A DNA stretch of 17,575 nucleotides. Source: DASUSH01 sp050996575. GTDB lineage: Bacteria > Actinomycetota > Thermoleophilia > Solirubrobacterales > 70-9. How positions within the stretch are numbered: position 1 is the first letter of the stretch; each line of letters opens with the position of its first letter. The DNA lies in assembly GCA_050996575.1 (NCBI GenBank), contig JBPCRS010000217.1:1-17575 (forward strand), read 5' to 3'. Positions 14,469 to 17,575 of this stretch are shown one piece after another. The notes beneath the pieces were generated by a model that saw nothing but the letters and a program-made list of their open reading frames with translations, searched no databases and was not told where the DNA came from. Position numbers and translations under genes: made by a program.

Positions 14469-14474
14469 AGGATA
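14469..14474 (-). promoter_or_regulatory. Possible -10 box (TATCCT) of the PAP2-ychF pair
   Basis: TATCCT on the minus strand ends 8 bases before GTG 14460. A weak -35, CTGGAG, lies at 14492-14497 with 17-base spacing. No Shine-Dalgarno precedes this GTG, so a leaderless transcript is plausible. Confidence 0.3.
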
Positions 14475-14502
14475 GGAGGGGTCGTCCGAAGCTCCAGTTG
14501 AA

Positions 14503-15510
14503 ATGTCGTGTGTGGATGACGATCTACGCGCCTACGAGCGCCGCTTCCGCCGTGCTGGCCTGCCTTTGTTCATCGAGGACTTCAGCGCCTCGACCGACGT
14601 CTTCAATCGCGCTGTTCCGCTGCTCGGGGTGATCTTCATCGCCGAGACACTGAACGCGCTCAACCTCGAGTGGTCGGCGCTCGCCAACATCGCCGCCGTC
14701 CTCGGCGGTATCGCGATCCTCCTGCTCGCGATCGGCATGCTTAACCGCTACCGAGGTAGGCCCTTCCGCTCGGTGCCGCGGACCGTCGGTAAGGCCGAGC
14801 TCAGCTTCTTCGTGATCGCGCCGGCGCTCTTGCCGCTGATCTTCGGCGGCCAGTGGCGCAGCTCGTTGGTAACAATCGCCGCCAACCTCTTCCTTCTCGG
14901 CTTGATCTACGGCGTCTTCGGCCTCGGGCTGGTCGCGATCCTGCGCTGGGTTCTCGCCCGGTTGATGAGCCAACTCGCCGGATCGCTCGAGCTGATCGCT
15001 CGGGCCGTTCCGCTGCTCGCGATCTTCGCCCTGCTCTCGTTCACGACCCAAGAGATGTGGGAGATCTTCTCCTCGCTCACAGTCGGCATCTTCTGGACGA
15101 TCATCGGCCTCTTCGTCTTCCTCGGCACCGCATTCCTCGTCGTCCGCCTGCCTCGTGAGGCGCGCGTGCTCGAGCGCGAGGCAAAGGCCGACGACGTTCC
15201 GCTCAAGCGCCGGCAGCGGCTCAACGTCGCGCTCGTGATGTTCGTCAGCCAGGCCCTTCAGGTCCTCATCGTCAGTCTTGTGATCGCGGGCTTCTTCACC
15301 GTCTTCGGCCTGCTCGCGATCAACGATGCGATCCGGACCGATTGGATCGGCTCGAGCGGAGAGGTCCTGCTCTCGTTCGAGCTGTTCGGCGAGCAGCTCG
15401 AGCTCACCCGCGAGCTGCTGCGGGTCGCGATCGGTCTCGGCGCCTTCTCCGGCTTCTACTTCGCGATCGCGATGCTGACCGACTCGACCTATCGCGAGGA
15501 GTTCCTCTAG
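14503..15510 (+). CDS. Polytopic membrane protein of unknown function, ending at an in-frame amber codon
   Basis: A 335-residue integral membrane protein with about eight hydrophobic segments (near 39-55, 60-80, 98-115, 122-152, 166-181, 193-215, 243-270, 307-325). A charged cytoplasmic-looking loop lies at 216-241. The N-terminus is hydrophilic and contains arginines and acidic residues (DDDLRAYERRFRRAG). I recognise no named transporter or enzyme motif. After TYREEFL the frame hits TAG at 15508-15510, then stays open and coding-like for 22 more codons (ELTSEMRASFEARAAYLRLRAA) to a second TAG at 15577-15579. The original protein was therefore probably 358 residues, with a GAG-to-TAG change. 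The start is ATG 14503; no good Shine-Dalgarno is visible. It is divergent from the PAP2 gene across 42 bases and upstream of the acyl-CoA ligase gene. Confidence 0.75.
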   Translation: MSCVDDDLRAYERRFRRAGLPLFIEDFSASTDVFNRAVPLLGVIFIAETLNALNLEWSALANIAAVLGGIAILLLAIGMLNRYRGRPFRSVPRTVGKAELSFFVIAPALLPLIFGGQWRSSLVTIAANLFLLGLIYGVFGLGLVAILRWVLARLMSQLAGSLELIARAVPLLAIFALLSFTTQEMWEIFSSLTVGIFWTIIGLFVFLGTAFLVVRLPREARVLEREAKADDVPLKRRQRLNVALVMFVSQALQVLIVSLVIAGFFTVFGLLAINDAIRTDWIGSSGEVLLSFELFGEQLELTRELLRVAIGLGAFSGFYFAIAMLTDSTYREEFL

Positions 15511-15579
15511 GAGCTCACCTCGGAGATGCGCGCCAGCTTCGAGGCTCGCGCCGCCTACCTGCGCCTGCGCGCCGCCTAG
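15511..15579 (+). other. Orphaned C-terminal codons of the preceding membrane protein
   Basis: These 22 codons plus a TAG stop continue in the same frame as the membrane protein after its amber codon. Nearly every third base is G or C, as in the surrounding genes, and the peptide is a plausible amphipathic helix. This suggests the stretch was translated until recently, or still is by read-through or if the amber is an error. Confidence 0.6.
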
Positions 15580-15632
15580 CGCCTCCGCGTAGGGTTCCGC
15601 AGATCAGGCCACGCCCCGCCCGCCGCGTCCCC

Positions 15633-15638
15633 AAGGAG
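15633..15638 (+). promoter_or_regulatory. Ribosome-binding site of the acyl-CoA ligase gene
   Basis: AAGGAG lies 5 bases before ATG 15644 and fixes this start. Confidence 0.65.
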
Positions 15639-15643
15639 AGAGC

Positions 15644-17236
15644 ATGAGCACGATCTACGCCAGCCCGTACGACGACGTCGAGATCCCCGACGTCGACATC
15701 ACCTCGTTCGTCTTCGAGCGCGCCGAGGAGCTGGGCGACAAGCCGGCGCTCGTCGACGGCCCGAGCGGGCGCACGCTGACCTACGCCGATCTTGCCCTCG
15801 GCATTCGCCGCCTCGCCGCCGGGCTCGCCGCGCGGGGCTTCGGCGACGGCGACGTGCTCGCCGTCTATATGCCGAACCTGCCCGAGTACGCGATCGCCTT
15901 CCACGGCGCGACTTCGGCCGGCGGCAAGGCGACGACGATGAACCCGCTCTACACCGCGAACGAGGTCGCGCATCAGCTCGAGGACTCGGGCGCGAAGCTC
16001 TTGATCACCGTGCCGCCGTTCCTCGACGCGGCGCTCGATGCCGCCGAGCGGATCGGCCTCGAGGACGTCTTTGTGGTCGGCGCCGATAAGGATCTTCCCG
16101 AGCCGGCAAAGCCTTTCACCGACCTTCTCGGCGACCCCGATGAAGCGCCGGAGATCTCGGTGGACGCCGCCGAGGACGTCGCCGTGTTGCCCTATTCGAG
16201 CGGCACCACCGGCCTGCCGAAGGGCGTCATGCTCACACACCGCAACCTGGTCGCCAACCTGAACCAGACGATGGTCCCGCAGGCGATCGGCGAGGACGAT
16301 GTCCTGATCGGCGTTCTGCCGTTCTTCCACATCTACGGGATGCAGGTGATCATGAACCTCGGTCTGCGCCAGGGCGCGACCGTGGTGACGATGCCGCGCT
16401 TCGACCTCGAGCAGTTCCTCGACCTGATCGAGAGCCACAAGGTCACCCGTGCTTACGTCGTGCCGCCGATCGCGCTCGCGCTCGCCAAGCATCCCGCGGT
16501 CGAGGGCCGCAACGTCTCCTCGCTCGAGGTGATCATGTCGGGGGCGGCGCCGCTCGGCGCCGAGCTCTCCGAGGCGGTCGAGAAGCGAACCGGCGCGGTC
16601 ACGATCCAGGGCTACGGGCTGACCGAGACGAGTCCGGTCACGCACTGCATCCCCTCCAGCGGAGGCGCGGCCGGATCGATCGGCCCGGCGCTGCCGAACA
16701 CCGAGTGCCGGATCGTCGAACCCGAATCCGGGAACGACGTTGACGCCGGCGAACGTGGTGAGCTCTGGATCCGCGGGCCGCAGGTGCTGAAGGGCTACCT
16801 CAACAACGACGAGGCGACCGCGGCGACGATTGACGGCGAGGGCTGGCTGCATACCGGCGACATCGCCGTCGTCGACGATGACGGCAACTTCGAGATCGTC
16901 GATCGGCTCAAGGAGCTGATCAAGTACAAGGGGTTTCAGGTGCCGCCGGCCGAGCTCGAAGCGCTGTTGATCAACCACCCCCAGGTGCAGGACGTCGCCG
17001 TGATCGGCGTCGCCGACGAGGAGGCCGGCGAGCTGCCGAAGGCCTACATCGTCGCCGGCGACGAGCTCGATCACGACGAGCTGATGGCGTGGGTCGGGGA
17101 GCGCGTAGCGCCGCAGAAGAAGATCCGCCTGATCGAGGAGATCGAGGAGATCCCGAAGTCGGCCTCGGGCAAGATCCTCCGCCGCAAGCTGGTCGAGCGC
17201 GAACGCTCCACGGCCGCGGAGGTACCCGGCACCTGA
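15644..17236 (+). CDS. AMP-dependent acyl-CoA ligase, 4-coumarate-CoA-ligase-like
   Basis: A 530-residue adenylate-forming (ANL superfamily) enzyme that activates a carboxylic acid with ATP and transfers it to CoA or another thiol. All core motifs are present: P-loop SSGTTGLPKG (residues 185-194), FFHIYGM, GYGLTET (323-329), ELWIRGPQVLKGY, GWLHTGDI, the hinge DRLKELIKYKGFQVPPAELE, and PKSASGK with catalytic K510. The hinge segment and overall length are closest to 4-coumarate/medium-to-long-chain acyl-CoA ligases; the true substrate cannot be read from sequence. The protein is soluble and cytoplasmic. The start is ATG 15644, preceded by AAGGAG. Its stop codon lies in a hairpin, and a BtrH-like gene starts 27 bases later on the same strand, so the ligase may supply an activated acyl group to that protein. 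Confidence 0.93.
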   Translation: MSTIYASPYDDVEIPDVDITSFVFERAEELGDKPALVDGPSGRTLTYADLALGIRRLAAGLAARGFGDGDVLAVYMPNLPEYAIAFHGATSAGGKATTMNPLYTANEVAHQLEDSGAKLLITVPPFLDAALDAAERIGLEDVFVVGADKDLPEPAKPFTDLLGDPDEAPEISVDAAEDVAVLPYSSGTTGLPKGVMLTHRNLVANLNQTMVPQAIGEDDVLIGVLPFFHIYGMQVIMNLGLRQGATVVTMPRFDLEQFLDLIESHKVTRAYVVPPIALALAKHPAVEGRNVSSLEVIMSGAAPLGAELSEAVEKRTGAVTIQGYGLTETSPVTHCIPSSGGAAGSIGPALPNTECRIVEPESGNDVDAGERGELWIRGPQVLKGYLNNDEATAATIDGEGWLHTGDIAVVDDDGNFEIVDRLKELIKYKGFQVPPAELEALLINHPQVQDVAVIGVADEEAGELPKAYIVAGDELDHDELMAWVGERVAPQKKIRLIEEIEEIPKSASGKILRRKLVERERSTAAEVPGT

Positions 17237-17249
17237 AGTGCCAGGTACC
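17221..17249 (+). promoter_or_regulatory. Hairpin over the ligase stop codon
   Basis: GGTACC-C-GGCAC (17221-17232), loop CTGAA, then GTGCC-A-GGTACC (17238-17249) form a stem of 11 pairs with one C/A mismatch. The TGA stop (17234-17236) is in the loop. No T-tract follows, so it is not a standard terminator. GGCACCT (17228-17234) can instead pair perfectly with AGGTGCC (17251-17257), which contains most of the GAGGTG ribosome-binding site of the next gene. Confidence 0.6.
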
Positions 17250-17255
17250 GAGGTG
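17250..17255 (+). promoter_or_regulatory. Ribosome-binding site of the BtrH-like gene
   Basis: GAGGTG with the GAGGT core ending 9 bases before ATG 17264. It lies inside the second half of an alternative stem with 17228-17234. Confidence 0.5.
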
Positions 17256-17263
17256 CCAGGCTG

Positions 17264-17575
17264 ATGGAGGCTGCCGCCGGGGCGACGATGGTGCCGGGTT
17301 ACCGGCACGTGCCCGGCAATCACTGCGGCTCGACCGCGCTGCGCAACCTGCTCGCCTTCCACGGCGCCGAGCTCTCGGAGGAGATGGCGTTCGGCCTTGG
17401 CGCCGGCGCCTGCTTCTACTACATAGCCTTCGACGAGGGCTCGCCCTCGCGGTTCACCAACGGGCGCGTCTCGCGGCTCGAGGAGCAGTTCGTCGCACTC
17501 GCCGGCGCGCCGATCGAGCTCCGCACCTTCTCCGAAGAGGAGGAGAGCTGGGAGGTGGCGCGCGCCACAGTCGAG
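17264..17575 (+). CDS. BtrH N-terminal-domain protein, N-terminal fragment (cut by window edge)
   Basis: The first 104 residues of a protein whose frame is open to the window end. HVPGNHCGSTALRNLLAFHGAELSEEMAFGLGAGACFYY matches the N-terminal papain-like domain of butirosin biosynthesis protein H, with the candidate nucleophilic cysteine in NHCGSTAL (residue 21). BtrH transfers a gamma-glutamyl-AHBA acyl chain from the carrier protein BtrI onto an aminoglycoside. Stand-alone relatives in actinobacteria are usually followed by a DUF4872 domain and are uncharacterised. Here the gene directly follows an acyl-CoA ligase, which would fit use of an activated acyl donor, but this is inference. ATG 17264 is chosen because GAGGTG sits just upstream; ATG 17288 is an in-frame alternative. 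Confidence 0.75.
   Translation, partial: MEAAAGATMVPGYRHVPGNHCGSTALRNLLAFHGAELSEEMAFGLGAGACFYYIAFDEGSPSRFTNGRVSRLEEQFVALAGAPIELRTFSEEEESWEVARATVE

Noticed and set aside
15515..17362. 615-codon minus-strand open frame
   Set aside because: Antisense to the acyl-CoA ligase, whose motifs are complete.
1..17575. CRISPR arrays, tRNA/rRNA genes, insertion sequences, integrases, prophage genes
   Set aside because: No regularly spaced repeats, tRNA-like cloverleaf, transposase motifs or terminal inverted repeats were seen on either strand.

Overview
The window is very GC-rich, with strong G/C preference at third codon positions. Protein similarities point to an actinobacterium, probably of the Thermoleophilia/Solirubrobacterales type. 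That placement is inference from protein style (eukaryote-like IleS, AbiEi-DUF559 protein, SpoIID/LytB protein in a non-sporulating context); no rRNA or other marker is present. Genes are packed on both strands, mostly housekeeping with a few accessory ones. No gap without a gene exceeds about 110 bases. I see no tRNA, rRNA, CRISPR array, insertion sequence or integrase.

Layout. 1-2984 (minus strand) is a probable operon: a frameshifted conserved hypothetical gene, a CmoB-like SAM methyltransferase and the 5' part of ileS, which runs off the left edge. 3049-6350 (plus strand) carries a small lipoprotein, an AbiEi-like/DUF559 protein, class II fumarase (fumC) and methionine sulfoxide reductase A (msrA). 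6355-8560 (minus) is a tight pair: succinate-semialdehyde dehydrogenase followed by a creatininase-family amidohydrolase. 8665-9777 (plus) is a secreted SpoIID/LytB protein. 9826-11162 (minus) holds a lipocalin-fold (AttH/CrtC-like) protein and a small ABM-like protein with its own promoter. 11237-12781 (plus) is a membrane-anchored protein joining a lytic-transglycosylase-like domain to an M15-peptidase-like domain. 12791-14460 (minus) is a PAP2 phosphatase overlapping ychF by 4 bases. 14503-15510 (plus) is a polytopic membrane protein cut short by an in-frame TAG. 15644-17236 (plus) is an acyl-CoA/4-coumarate-CoA-ligase-like enzyme, followed by the start of a BtrH_N-type gene that runs off the right edge.

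How the genes relate. Several pairs look translationally coupled: methyltransferase/ileS, gabD/creatininase, PAP2/ychF and ligase/BtrH-like. The most suggestive functional pairing is the acyl-activating ligase with the BtrH-like protein, since BtrH proteins transfer activated acyl groups. Their junction holds a hairpin over the ligase stop codon, with an alternative pairing that would mask the next ribosome-binding site.

Two genes appear damaged, by a one-base frameshift near 2574 and by an in-frame amber codon at 15508. Either could be a real mutation or an assembly error. Many starts lack a Shine-Dalgarno sequence but have a TAnnnT box 5-9 bases upstream, which suggests frequent leaderless transcripts. 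I found no clearly new defence or mobile system. The best leads are the ligase/BtrH-like junction, the transglycosylase-M15 fusion and the amber-interrupted membrane protein.
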